From Peptococcaceae bacterium (GTDB lineage: Bacteria > Bacillota > Peptococcia > Peptococcales > Peptococcaceae): a DNA stretch of 64,000 nt. Shown here piece after piece: positions 44,522-51,852 of this stretch; the first letter of the stretch is position 1; the number at the start of each line of letters is the position of its first letter. Location: contig CAAETY010000145.1 in assembly GCA_900759105.1 (NCBI GenBank), forward strand, positions 62,001 to 126,000, given 5' to 3'. A program made the position numbers and the translations under genes. The notes below the pieces were generated by a model, which did not search any database, was not told where the DNA came from, and saw only the letters and a list, made by a program, of their open reading frames with translations.

Positions 44522-44538
44522 TTAACTCTAACTTAACA
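44522..44538. promoter_or_regulatory. Possible PhoP-type direct repeat upstream of the VTC operon
   Basis: TTAACT, five bases, TTAACA has the 11-bp repeat spacing of Bacillus PhoP boxes. Only two hexamers match. Otherwise the 332-bp divergent gap (44361-44692) shows only the TetR promoter. Confidence 0.25.
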
Positions 44539-44610
44539 AAACATGCTCAACACAAAAAAGCACTCATCTTTCAAAAATAAGCGGGACGTCTTTACCAACT
44601 GGCATCGGCA

Positions 44611-44640
44611 TTGACAAGGGGCAACGTGTCTGCCTACAAT
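44611..44640 (+). promoter_or_regulatory. Promoter of tetR-type gene
   Basis: Perfect TTGACA and TACAAT separated by 18 bp, 53 bp before the start codon. Confidence 0.72.
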
Positions 44641-44692
44641 AGTTATAAATGCATCGCGAGATTACACAGCTTATACGGAAGGGAGCAGCTGC

Positions 44693-45241
44693 ATGGCAAA
44701 ACTGACACAAAAAGCACTCATCAATGAATTTGAAACCATGCTTAGCGAAATGCCCTTCAGTAAAATCACCGTATCGGCGCTTATTGCGCGCTGTGGCGTA
44801 AGCTCCAACACCTTTTATTATCATTTTCGCGATATCTACGATTTGTTGGATGCATGGCTGGAGGTCAAAAAGACTGCCTTTCTGCAAGACTGTGACTCCA
44901 CACAGCACTGGGAAGCACATCTCAAAGATTTCTTCGCTACCTTGAAGGCCCATCAAAAAACCATCCGACATCTCTTTAATGATCTGAGCCGCGATCGCTT
45001 GGAACGCTATGTGTTTGAATCGTCAAAGCCCTGCTTTTATGATTACATCCAATCGGTTTGCACCGGTAATGCCGTCGATGAACGCACGCTGCAAGGCCTT
45101 GCCGATTGTTGCTGCTATTCGTTTTTTGGCCTGATGCTTGAATTTCTTTGGAGCAACATGTGTCTTGATGTCGATGCGGCGATTGACCGCCTGCATACGA
45201 TTTTTGACGCCATGCTGATAAATGTGACTACACCGCAATAA
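44693..45241 (+). CDS. TetR/AcrR-family transcriptional regulator
   Basis: The N-terminal helix-turn-helix shows the TetR pattern KALINEFETMLSEMPFSKITVSALIARCGVSSNTFYYHFRDIYDLLDAWLE (about residues 7-57). The C-terminal ligand domain (to 182) resembles the dihydroxyacetone-kinase-regulator (DhaS-like) subgroup by size, though the ligand is unknown. GGAAGGGAG lies upstream of ATG. It is divergent from the VTC operon and may control it; a terminator separates it from the DUF308 gene. Confidence 0.9.
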   Translation: MAKLTQKALINEFETMLSEMPFSKITVSALIARCGVSSNTFYYHFRDIYDLLDAWLEVKKTAFLQDCDSTQHWEAHLKDFFATLKAHQKTIRHLFNDLSRDRLERYVFESSKPCFYDYIQSVCTGNAVDERTLQGLADCCCYSFFGLMLEFLWSNMCLDVDAAIDRLHTIFDAMLINVTTPQ

Positions 45242-45281
45242 GCCTTACAAAAATGTTTTTTTGTTCAAAATATGATGAATC

Positions 45282-45320
45282 AAGGCGATTTCTCCTATTT
45301 TAGGGGAAATCGTCTTTTTT
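45282..45320 (+). terminator. Terminator of tetR-type gene
   Basis: AAGGCGATTTCTCC and GGGGAAATCGTCTT arms with six T. Confidence 0.88.
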
Positions 45321-45444
45321 CTATATGGGCATCACCGCCCTCTGTCGTTACAATAACATTTAATCTAAAAGTAATGTCGCAAGGAACCGCGCAACAGCCA
45401 TGGTTACGCCTTTCTACAAATGTTTTTTAGGAGATGTGATTGCA

Positions 45445-46029
45445 ATGAAGGAATCATGGAAAAAATTCAGAGACTGGGCCCTCCTTATCAGTTGCTGTGT
45501 CTTTTTGTTGGGTGCGCTCATGGTATGGCGTCCAAATATGTCTGCCCTTATTCTTTGCACCATCCTCGGGGCAATTTGCTTGGCAATTGGGATTGGCGAG
45601 CTCTGCCGTTACTTTAGCTTAGGGGTTGCCGGCTTATTCTTTAAGTTTGATTTGGCGATTGGTCTGGTAAATATCCTTTTGGGGATTCTCTTGCTCCTGC
45701 ATCCATTGGATGCAATTGTCTTTCTCCCTATTGCTGCCGGCCTCTTTATTTTGATTGGCAGCAGCTTTGATATTCAGCTAGCCGTTGAAATGCATCACTT
45801 AGGGGCCAAACACTGGTGGTTAACAATGGCGCTCGGTATTCTCAGCACCATCTTCGCCTTTTTCCTTATTTTTGACCCATTCAACGGCACCACCGCCTTG
45901 ATGATTTTTGCAGGCATTTCTTTGATTGTCAGCAGTATTGAAAGCTTCTATCTCATTGTCTGCATTTCCAAAGCCGTTAAATCCAGCAAGGATGACGACA
46001 TCATTGATGTCACCTGGACAGAGCTGTGA
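45445..46029 (+). CDS. DUF308 (HdeD-like) membrane protein
   Basis: The 194-aa protein has six hydrophobic helices in three pairs. Examples are WALLISCCVFLLGALMVWRPNMSALILCTILGAICLAIGIGEL, LAIGLVNILLGILLLLHPLDAIVFLPIAAGLFILIGSSF and WWLTMALGILSTIFAFFLIFDPFNGTTALMIFAGISLIVSS, the repeated pattern of HdeD/DUF308. The start at 45445 is chosen for its GGAG upstream. Its stop overlaps the GTG start of the TVP38-type gene, indicating coupling. The family is tied to acid stress in E. coli, but its role here is unknown. Confidence 0.85.
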   Translation: MKESWKKFRDWALLISCCVFLLGALMVWRPNMSALILCTILGAICLAIGIGELCRYFSLGVAGLFFKFDLAIGLVNILLGILLLLHPLDAIVFLPIAAGLFILIGSSFDIQLAVEMHHLGAKHWWLTMALGILSTIFAFFLIFDPFNGTTALMIFAGISLIVSSIESFYLIVCISKAVKSSKDDDIIDVTWTEL

Positions 46030-46721
46030 AAACGATCAGACAAAAACACAGCCTGTTCTTTCAACTATGGAAGCCCTGCATTATCGGACTCTGGGCCGTG
46101 CTCATTGTTCTTTGCTTTCTCAATCGCGATGCACTCTCTGTTTCCGATATTTTGCAATACTCCCCTGCCAATCCGTTTTTGGCTGCTTTTGTAATGGTGT
46201 TGCTGTTTGCGCTGAAAAGCCTGACAGTGGTATTGTTCTGCGGGTTTCTCTACGCTGCTGCAGGCATTCTCTTTCCCTTGCCGGTGGCCCTCCTCGTGAA
46301 CCTCATCGGTACTGTCGTAATGGCGACACTGCCATATTATTTGGGACAACAAATGGGAAGCGATGCCGCCAATCGTGTCGTGCTGAAATATCCCAAGGCA
46401 GAGCAGCTTCGCGCCCTCCGACAAGACAATGACGGCTTTTTGTCCTTTGTCACGCGCTTGATTGTGCTCTTACCCGGCGATGTCGTGAGCTTTTTTATGG
46501 GCGCCATCGGCGTTGGCTTCAAAAAATACATCACCGGAAGCATGCTCGGCTTCTTGCCCTTGATAATCACCTGTACCATCATGGGTACAAACATCACCAA
46601 TCCCCATTCACGTGCCTTTATTACAGCAGTCTGCGTACAAGGGCTCTGCATGGTGGTGTCAATGATTCTCTACTTCTTTTACAGAAAACACCATCTCTCT
46701 CGGTGCCAAGGCAACACTTAA
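46026..46721 (+). CDS. TVP38/TMEM64 (DedA-superfamily) membrane protein
   Basis: The 231-aa polytopic protein contains the SNARE-associated core: VVLFCGFLYAAAGILFPLPVALLVNLIGTVVMATLPYYLGQQMG followed by RQDNDGFLSFVTRLIVLLPGDVVSFFMGAIGVGFKKYITGSMLGFLP with the conserved Arg and PGD. DedA-superfamily proteins are lipid-carrier or phospholipid translocases. The start GTG overlaps the DUF308 stop (GTGA). A strong terminator follows. Confidence 0.9.
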   Translation: MKTIRQKHSLFFQLWKPCIIGLWAVLIVLCFLNRDALSVSDILQYSPANPFLAAFVMVLLFALKSLTVVLFCGFLYAAAGILFPLPVALLVNLIGTVVMATLPYYLGQQMGSDAANRVVLKYPKAEQLRALRQDNDGFLSFVTRLIVLLPGDVVSFFMGAIGVGFKKYITGSMLGFLPLIITCTIMGTNITNPHSRAFITAVCVQGLCMVVSMILYFFYRKHHLSRCQGNT

Positions 46722-46766
46722 ATCACACCATCCCCAATCCACCTTTGGCACCATTTTCTTCATAGC

Positions 46767-46800
46767 GCGCCTGCTCCCACCGGAGCAGGCGCATTTATTT
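46767..46800 (+). terminator. Terminator of DUF308-TVP38 operon
   Basis: GCGCCTGCTCC and GGAGCAGGCGC, four-base loop, T-rich tail. Confidence 0.85.
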
Positions 46801-46874
46801 TGCCCGCTTACCAAGAAATCCACAACTGTGGATTCTTTTGACACTACTGTGGGCAACCGTTTCTCCACTAGAAT

Positions 46875-46990
46875 TTGAAAAGTCATTAAAACCACCGCTG
46901 TTTTCTATTGAAAAGTCATCGAAACACCCCTCTATTTTCATTGAAAAGTCATTGAAATTGTGTTCTAATGATATTGAAAAGTCATTCAAA
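46875..46990. repeat. Four 17-bp direct repeats with an exact 33-bp period
   Basis: TTGAAAAGTCAT followed by TNAAA or CGAAA occurs at 46875, 46908, 46941 and 46974, each start exactly 33 bp after the last. The last copy runs into the AAAGGAGG ribosome binding site of the DUF4143 ATPase gene. The intervening 16-bp segments are unrelated apart from T-rich stretches such as TTTTC. No cas genes or longer repeats are present. Tandem sites on one DNA face suggest an operator array for the downstream gene. Confidence 0.85.
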
Positions 46991-47002
46991 GGAGGTTGAA
47001 TC

Positions 47003-48352
47003 ATGCTCTATCGTAAGATTGAATCCCTTATCAAGGACCATCTTTCGTCCGACTCCAAAAAAATCCTTTTAATTGACGGTGCACGTCAAGTCGGAAAAAC
47101 GACCACCATTCGCTACATCGGCACACAGCTTTTCGAGCACGTTATCGAGCTTAATATGATTGAAGATAGCCTTGGCCCCCGTCTTTTTGCCAACACCAAC
47201 ACCGTTGAGGACTTTTATTTGCAAGTCAGTATGTTGGCCGGGGATAAAATGATAGGTAAAAACAGCACCCTTATTTTTATTGATGAAATCCAAGCCTATC
47301 CTCAGCTGTTAACTCTGCTAAAATTTCTTGCACAAGACAATCAATTTACCTACATTGCCAGTGGCTCTCTCTTGGGCGTGACGCTTTCGCAAACGCCTTC
47401 TATTCCGATGGGAAGCATTCGCAAAATTCGCATGTTCCCATTGGATTTCGAAGAGTTTCTCTATGCCAACGGCTTGAATCGTTTTGCCATTCAAGCCATG
47501 CAAAAAAAATTCGAGCAGTTGGAAGCCCTCGATGAATCCATGCACAACAAAATGATGGATCTTTTTCGTAAGTATCTTTTAGTAGGTGGGCTTCCTGATG
47601 CCGTCAATGCCTATCTGAAAACCAACAATATCCAAACCGTTCGCGCCATTCAAAGTGAAATTCACGACTACTATGCCGCCGACGCTTCAAAATACGATAC
47701 CGATAATAAGCTTAAAATCCGTCGTATCTATGACCTTATCCCTTCCAACATGGAAAACAAGAAAAAGCGCATCTTTGTCAATCAAATTGAGCACACCAAG
47801 GGTAAAACCTTCAAAAGCTATCAGGATGAATTTGACTATCTCATTAGCGCCGGTATAGCGCTGAATGTGCAAGCCATTGCAACACCGGTTTTTCCGCTCA
47901 TCGAGTCCAGCGGTAAAAACTTGATAAAGCTCTACTTAAATGACGTTGGCCTATTAACCAATATTCTCTACCGCAACAATATTCGCGCTGTTCTGGACGA
48001 TGAAAAAAGCATTAATCTCGGCAGTGTCTATGAATCTGTGGTTACAAGCGAGCTCATCTGCCACGGCCATGCCCTTTACTATTACGATAATCGCAGCAAA
48101 GGCGAGGTGGATTATCTCATCGACGACTACAACAGCCTTTCCGTGGTGCCAATTGAAGTAAAATCCGGCAAGGATTACACCGTGCACAGCGCTTTGAACG
48201 GTTTTGTTTCAAACGAAGGCTACCCTATCAAAAAAGCGTTCGTTGTTTCCAACGAACGCACTGTCACTCAAAATGGCAAAACCATTTATATTCCTATTTA
48301 CTACATCATGTTCTTTCATGCCGATTATACCTCGAGCCCATTGACATTTTAA
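47003..48352 (+). CDS. AAA ATPase with DUF4143 / PD-(D/E)XK-like C-terminus
   Basis: The 449-aa protein has Walker A GARQVGKTTTIRYIG near residue 27 and Walker B TLIFIDEIQAYPQLL near residue 90, followed by the sensor segment YIASGSLLGVTL. The DUF4143 region (about 200-360) includes HDYYAADASKYD. The end has an E-xV-D...ExK arrangement (SKGEVDYLIDDYN then VVPIEVKSGK), a PD-(D/E)XK-type nuclease fold signature. Role unknown; relatives are often single genes in gut bacteria. The start has GGAGG seven bases upstream, directly after the 33-bp repeat array. Confidence 0.92.
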   Translation: MLYRKIESLIKDHLSSDSKKILLIDGARQVGKTTTIRYIGTQLFEHVIELNMIEDSLGPRLFANTNTVEDFYLQVSMLAGDKMIGKNSTLIFIDEIQAYPQLLTLLKFLAQDNQFTYIASGSLLGVTLSQTPSIPMGSIRKIRMFPLDFEEFLYANGLNRFAIQAMQKKFEQLEALDESMHNKMMDLFRKYLLVGGLPDAVNAYLKTNNIQTVRAIQSEIHDYYAADASKYDTDNKLKIRRIYDLIPSNMENKKKRIFVNQIEHTKGKTFKSYQDEFDYLISAGIALNVQAIATPVFPLIESSGKNLIKLYLNDVGLLTNILYRNNIRAVLDDEKSINLGSVYESVVTSELICHGHALYYYDNRSKGEVDYLIDDYNSLSVVPIEVKSGKDYTVHSALNGFVSNEGYPIKKAFVVSNERTVTQNGKTIYIPIYYIMFFHADYTSSPLTF

Positions 48353-48356
48353 CGAC

Positions 48357-48394
48357 AAACAGCCTGCCCCGCTATTGGGACAGGCTGTTTTGGT
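48357..48394 (+). terminator. Terminator of DUF4143 gene
   Basis: AAACAGCCTGCCCC and GGGACAGGCTGTTTT form a stem with one mismatch; T-rich tail. Confidence 0.8.
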
Positions 48395-48421
48395 TGATGG
48401 TATCTGTAGTATGATGCTCAT

Positions 48422-49183
48422 TTACAGATAGAGCTTATTTTCTTTTGGCTTTTTGCACGTGCGGGCAAGGCTCAAGCCTGCTACAAAACGCATAATCGGA
48501 TTCACACGGCGCGCTTTTTCCGGGCAAATGCGCACACAGCGCATGCAGGAAATACAGCGATTGCTATAGGTTTGGCTTGGATTGTCGAGCGGAATCGCAT
48601 TGACCGGACATTTTGAGGCACAGAGGCCACACTCGATGCATGCCTTGCGTTTGGCCTTGGGCTTCAGCGGTACGCCATCATACGCACGGTAGGGGCGATT
48701 GCCCGGCACGCCCACCTTTTTCTTCTCCGGATGGTCGAGCAAATCTTGATGAATATCCTGCCCAAATTGGCGAAGCTCGTAAATATCACGCCCGCTTGGA
48801 CGCCCGGCACCGTATTGTGGCAAAATAGAGTGCTCGGCCACTGCAGCCACCGCCGCCACCGGTCTGAATCCACATTCACGCACGGTATCTGCCATTTCTC
48901 GAAGGGTATCTTCAAAATCGCGATTGCCGTAAACCGCCACCAGCACCGCACGTGCGCCGCCGCCTACAAATTGGCGCAAGCGTTCCAATGCAATCGCAGG
49001 CGCACGCCCACCGTAGGACGGCATGCCAATCAAGCACACATCCCGTTCGCCAAAACAAATTCCCTGCCAATCATCATCGCGAGACAAATCAATACGCGAA
49101 TCCACCACAAAGGACTTTGACAGCTGCGCCATCACCGCTGACGTTCCACCGGTCGGGCTGAATTCCATCAAAATTGTACTCAT
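48422..49183 (-). CDS. EFR1-family ferredoxin (flavodoxin-like plus two [4Fe-4S])
   Basis: The roughly 253-aa protein starts with a flavodoxin-like domain (STILMEFSPTGGTSAVMAQL, CLIGMPSYGGRAP). Two ferredoxin motifs follow: CIECGLCASKCP near residue 188 and CISCMRCVRICP near 218. This is the EFR1 arrangement, an electron-transfer protein of unknown partner in anaerobes. The ATG at 49183 is chosen because AAGGGGAG lies upstream, versus a GTG three codons earlier. It diverges from the DUF5131 gene. Confidence 0.92.
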   Translation of the reverse strand: MSTILMEFSPTGGTSAVMAQLSKSFVVDSRIDLSRDDDWQGICFGERDVCLIGMPSYGGRAPAIALERLRQFVGGGARAVLVAVYGNRDFEDTLREMADTVRECGFRPVAAVAAVAEHSILPQYGAGRPSGRDIYELRQFGQDIHQDLLDHPEKKKVGVPGNRPYRAYDGVPLKPKAKRKACIECGLCASKCPVNAIPLDNPSQTYSNRCISCMRCVRICPEKARRVNPIMRFVAGLSLARTCKKPKENKLYL

Positions 49184-49308
49184 TCGCCACACTCCCCTTT
49201 TTTATCATTGTGCTTCTATTTTATCCAATTCCCAACACGGTAACAAGGAAAAGCCGCTTCCCACTCTCTTACAAATTGATTACAATAAACAGCATAGGAG
49301 GTGTGAAA

Positions 49309-50187
49309 ATGCACGATATTTGGAACCCATGGCACGGCTGTGTCAAAGCCAGCGAAGGCTGCAAGCATTGCTATATGTATTATCTGGATCGCAAGCGTGG
49401 CCAAGATGGCGCCCACATTTACAAAACCAAAAGTCGCTTTCGTTACCCCTTGCAGAAGGACCGCACCGGCAACTACAAAATTCAAAGTGGCGAACACATT
49501 CGCGTTTGCATGACCTCGGATTTCTTCCTTGAAGAGGCCGACCCTTGGCGTCCCGAAGCTTGGGCCATGATGCGCCGCCGCTCGGATGTGGTGTTTACCC
49601 TTTTGACCAAGCGTCCTCAACGGGTTGAACGCTGTCTGCCACCGGATTGGGGCGATGGCTGGGACAATATCTCTTTTAACGTGACCTGCGAAAACCAACG
49701 CCGTGCCGATGAACGCATCCCCATTTTGCACGCCCTCCCATTTAAGCACAAGGGCATCATGTGCGCCCCCTTTATCGGCCCTGTACGCATTGACAAGTAT
49801 TTGGCACAGGGGCAAATCGAGCAGGTCATTTGCGGCGGCGAAAACTATGACGGCGCCCGTCCCTGCCACTTCGAATGGGTCCAAGCCCTACGCACCGATT
49901 GCGTGCGTTACAACACCCGTTTTTGCTTCATCGAAACCGGCAGCGTCTTTGTAAAAGACGGCCGTACCTACCATCTGCCAAATAAACGCCTACAAAGCGA
50001 AATGGCCTACAAATCCGGCATGAATTTTCAAGGCAGACCGATTCACTTTCGCCTTACCGATATTTACGGCCGCCCTATTCCGGAATCATCCCGCTACACC
50101 CCGCACTACGGTCCCCAATGCACCCAATGCGCAAGCAAACTCATTTGCAACGGCTGTACCAACTGTAGCGAATGCATGAAACCGTAA
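49309..50187 (+). CDS. DUF5131 (Gp37/Gp68-like) radical-SAM-like protein
   Basis: The 292-aa protein begins IWNPWHGCVKASEGCKHCYMYYLDRKRG with a Cys cluster similar to a radical SAM iron-sulfur site. It continues with FRYPLQKDRTG, MTSDFFLEEADPWRPEAWAMM, FTLLTKRPQRVE and ICGGENYDGARPCHFEWVQALRTDC. The C-terminus adds a CTQCASKLICNGCTNCSEC cluster. DUF5131 proteins occur in phages and bacteria and their chemistry is undetermined. GGAGGTG lies five bases before ATG 49309. Nothing else here looks phage-derived. Confidence 0.88.
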   Translation: MHDIWNPWHGCVKASEGCKHCYMYYLDRKRGQDGAHIYKTKSRFRYPLQKDRTGNYKIQSGEHIRVCMTSDFFLEEADPWRPEAWAMMRRRSDVVFTLLTKRPQRVERCLPPDWGDGWDNISFNVTCENQRRADERIPILHALPFKHKGIMCAPFIGPVRIDKYLAQGQIEQVICGGENYDGARPCHFEWVQALRTDCVRYNTRFCFIETGSVFVKDGRTYHLPNKRLQSEMAYKSGMNFQGRPIHFRLTDIYGRPIPESSRYTPHYGPQCTQCASKLICNGCTNCSECMKP

Positions 50188-50203
50188 CAGATACAAAAAA
50201 ACG

Positions 50204-50240
50204 CGCCCGGTCAATCACAAATTCGTGATTGACCGGGCGC
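50204..50240 (-). terminator. Strong hairpin between DUF5131 and carbonic anhydrase genes
   Basis: A perfect 16-bp stem GCGCCCGGTCAATCAC / GTGATTGACCGGGCGC; on the minus strand seven T follow. It may block read-through from both sides. Confidence 0.85.
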
Positions 50241-50253
50241 ATTGCTTGTGCCG

Positions 50254-50284
50254 CAAAAAAGCCCTTCGCAATCTGCGAGGGGCT
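50254..50284 (-). terminator. Terminator of gamma carbonic anhydrase gene
   Basis: AGCCCTTCGCA and TGCGAGGGGCT with a three-base loop and TTTTTT on the minus strand. Confidence 0.88.
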
Positions 50285-50293
50285 GATTTATTC

Positions 50294-50764
50294 CTACACT
50301 TCTTTTAAATGTTTTTTGGCGAGCGCCACATAGCGTTCAGCGTTTTCTCGGCTGGCTTTGAGCTGTTCGGGACGAATGGTGCCGCGAACCTTTGCCGGCA
50401 CACCCATGACCATGGAGTTTGGTGGAATGTCTGCGCCACCCAAGACCACAGCACCGGCAGCAATGATACTTCCGGCACCCACGTGGGCACCGTTCAATAC
50501 AATCGCTCCCATGCCAATCAATACATCATCGTCAATGGTGCAGCCGTGAACCACCGCACGGTGTCCAACCGTTACGCCGTTACCAATGGTAAGCGCCGTG
50601 CCTTCGTCTACATGCAATATGCAACCGTCCTGAATGTTGGAGCGATCGCCAATACGAATAGCGGCTTCATCGCCACGCACAACGGCATAATGCCAAATGC
50701 CAACGTCTTCGCCAATAGTGACATCCCCATCAATGACGCAATGAGGACTTTCATAGTGTGCCAT
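50294..50764 (-). CDS. Gamma-class carbonic anhydrase-like hexapeptide protein
   Basis: The 156-aa left-handed beta-helix shows repeated hexapeptides from residue 10 to 125 ([92 protein letters not shown]). The metal-binding histidines appear as [14 protein letters not shown]. This is the YrdA/PaaY subgroup; many members bind zinc but are weak or inactive as carbonic anhydrases. It is a monocistronic gene with two tandem terminators. Confidence 0.93.
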   Translation of the reverse strand: MAHYESPHCVIDGDVTIGEDVGIWHYAVVRGDEAAIRIGDRSNIQDGCILHVDEGTALTIGNGVTVGHRAVVHGCTIDDDVLIGMGAIVLNGAHVGAGSIIAAGAVVLGGADIPPNSMVMGVPAKVRGTIRPEQLKASRENAERYVALAKKHLKEV

Positions 50765-50842
50765 TTTTTTCTTACTTCCTTTTTTTGATTTTCTGCTTAT
50801 TATAAAATAAAAGACTCAAGGACTAATCCTTGAGTCTTATTC

Positions 50843-50916
50843 CGCGCTGTAAGGGATTCGAACCCCTGGCCTTTTGGTCCGTAGCCAAACGCTCTATCCA
50901 GCTGAGCTAACAGCGC
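50843..50916 (-). tRNA. tRNA-Arg (anticodon ACG)
   Basis: The cloverleaf begins GCGCTGTTAGCTCAGCTGG, has an anticodon loop CTACGGA between TTTGG and CCAAA, and the T-loop GGTTCGAATCC. The acceptor stem GCGCTGT/ACAGCGC is perfect. No CCA is encoded. Confidence 0.95.
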
Positions 50917-50919
50917 ACA

Positions 50920-51006
50920 CGGAGAGAGAGGGATTCGAACCCTCGATACGGTCACCCGTATACTCCCTTAGCAGGGGAGCACCTTCGGCCTCTCGGTCAT
51001 CTCTCC
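50920..51006 (-). tRNA. tRNA-Ser (anticodon GCT)
   Basis: An 87-nt class II tRNA with a long variable arm. The anticodon loop CTGCTAA lies between CTCCC and GGGAG, and the T-loop reads GGTTCGAATCC. It reads AGC/AGT. Four bases separate it from tRNA-Arg. Confidence 0.95.
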
Positions 51007-51087
51007 TCGCCATAACAAAACTTATTATAGAGGACGTTCCAAGTTTTGTCAAGCGGCTTTCAAAACTTTTTTTGAAAATTTTCCAGA

Positions 51088-51174
51088 CGGAGGAGGTGGG
51101 ATTCGAACCCACGGAACCCGCAAAGATTCAACGGTTTTCAAGACCGCCTCCTTAAACCGCTCGGACACCCCTCC
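51088..51174 (-). tRNA. tRNA-Ser (anticodon TGA)
   Basis: An 87-nt class II tRNA with GGAGGGG acceptor arm, anticodon loop CTTGAAA, a long variable arm and T-loop GGTTCGAATCC. It reads TCA-type serine codons. No encoded CCA. Confidence 0.95.
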
Positions 51175-51243
51175 AGAAAACACCATTAATTATAAATGGG
51201 TTTCGGTTGTGTGTCAACAAGCAATTCGCCCCAATCACGCCTT

Positions 51244-51672
51244 TTAGCGCAATTCGAGGGGACCGTCCACGCACGAAAATTCAATGAAGGTTTCTAACAC
51301 ACCATTCATATTATTGCTGATATTTTCAAGTTGGGTGGTCAAAGACAGGATGCTTTGATCGAGCTTAACGGCATCAAGACGTTCACCGATAATAGCGATG
51401 CTGCGTTGATAAAAAGCCGGATTCGCAAAGCACTCATGCCATTCATTGTCTGCTTCCAAATCTCTCAGGAATGCAGCACAATCCTTTTTAGCCAATTCCA
51501 ACAAAATGCGAATTTCAGCGTTGGTTTCCTTATTGATTGCATTTTGTCCCGGTGAATAGGAAAAAATGTTCAAGCAACCACTCTTCTTTACTTCGCGAAG
51601 TTTGTTAATCAATTGGTCCAGATGAACAGAGCAGCTTTTTGCCGGCTCCAACAATTCGGCACGAATAGCCAT
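51244..51672 (-). CDS. Hypothetical helical protein, 142 aa
   Basis: A soluble, mostly alpha-helical protein with heptad-like stretches (HLDQLINKLREVKKSG near 20-40 and KLDQSILSLTTQLENISNNMNGVLETFIEF at the end) and no membrane segment or recognised motif. ATG at 51672 is chosen because GGGAGG is upstream; seven earlier codons overlap that site. It sits between the tRNAs and uvrA on the same strand. Family not recognised. Confidence 0.55.
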   Translation of the reverse strand: MAIRAELLEPAKSCSVHLDQLINKLREVKKSGCLNIFSYSPGQNAINKETNAEIRILLELAKKDCAAFLRDLEADNEWHECFANPAFYQRSIAIIGERLDAVKLDQSILSLTTQLENISNNMNGVLETFIEFSCVDGPLELR

Positions 51673-51852
51673 AGCAATGGCCTCCCTTCTCAATATTTAA
51701 CACTCACTCAATATATTATAAACGCCTGATATGAGTATTTTTATTATAGCACATAAAAGTTTTCTATGTCGTCATAATCCTACCATATTGTAAGTTTTAT
51801 GTACAGTTTTTTTATGACTATTTTTGAAAAAAGTTCGGCCCTATGACGGCGT

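Noticed and set aside
46875..46990. CRISPR array
   Set aside because: The repeats are only 17 bp, there are four, the spacers are 16 bp and there are no cas genes. The array abuts a ribosome binding site, so a regulatory or simple-sequence origin is more likely.
46795..47004. Minus-strand ORF with 11-residue NDFS repeats as a real repeat protein
   Set aside because: It is the reverse reading of the 33-bp repeats, has no clear ribosome binding site and covers the promoter and start of the ATPase gene; coding is unlikely.
49309..50187. DUF5131 as a sign of a prophage
   Set aside because: The family is also found in ordinary bacterial chromosomes, and no integrase, capsid or attachment site is present.
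50920..51174. Two tRNA-Ser genes as a duplicated integration site
   Set aside because: The two differ in anticodon (GCT and TGA) and sequence, have intact structures, and no integrase or tRNA fragment duplication is seen.
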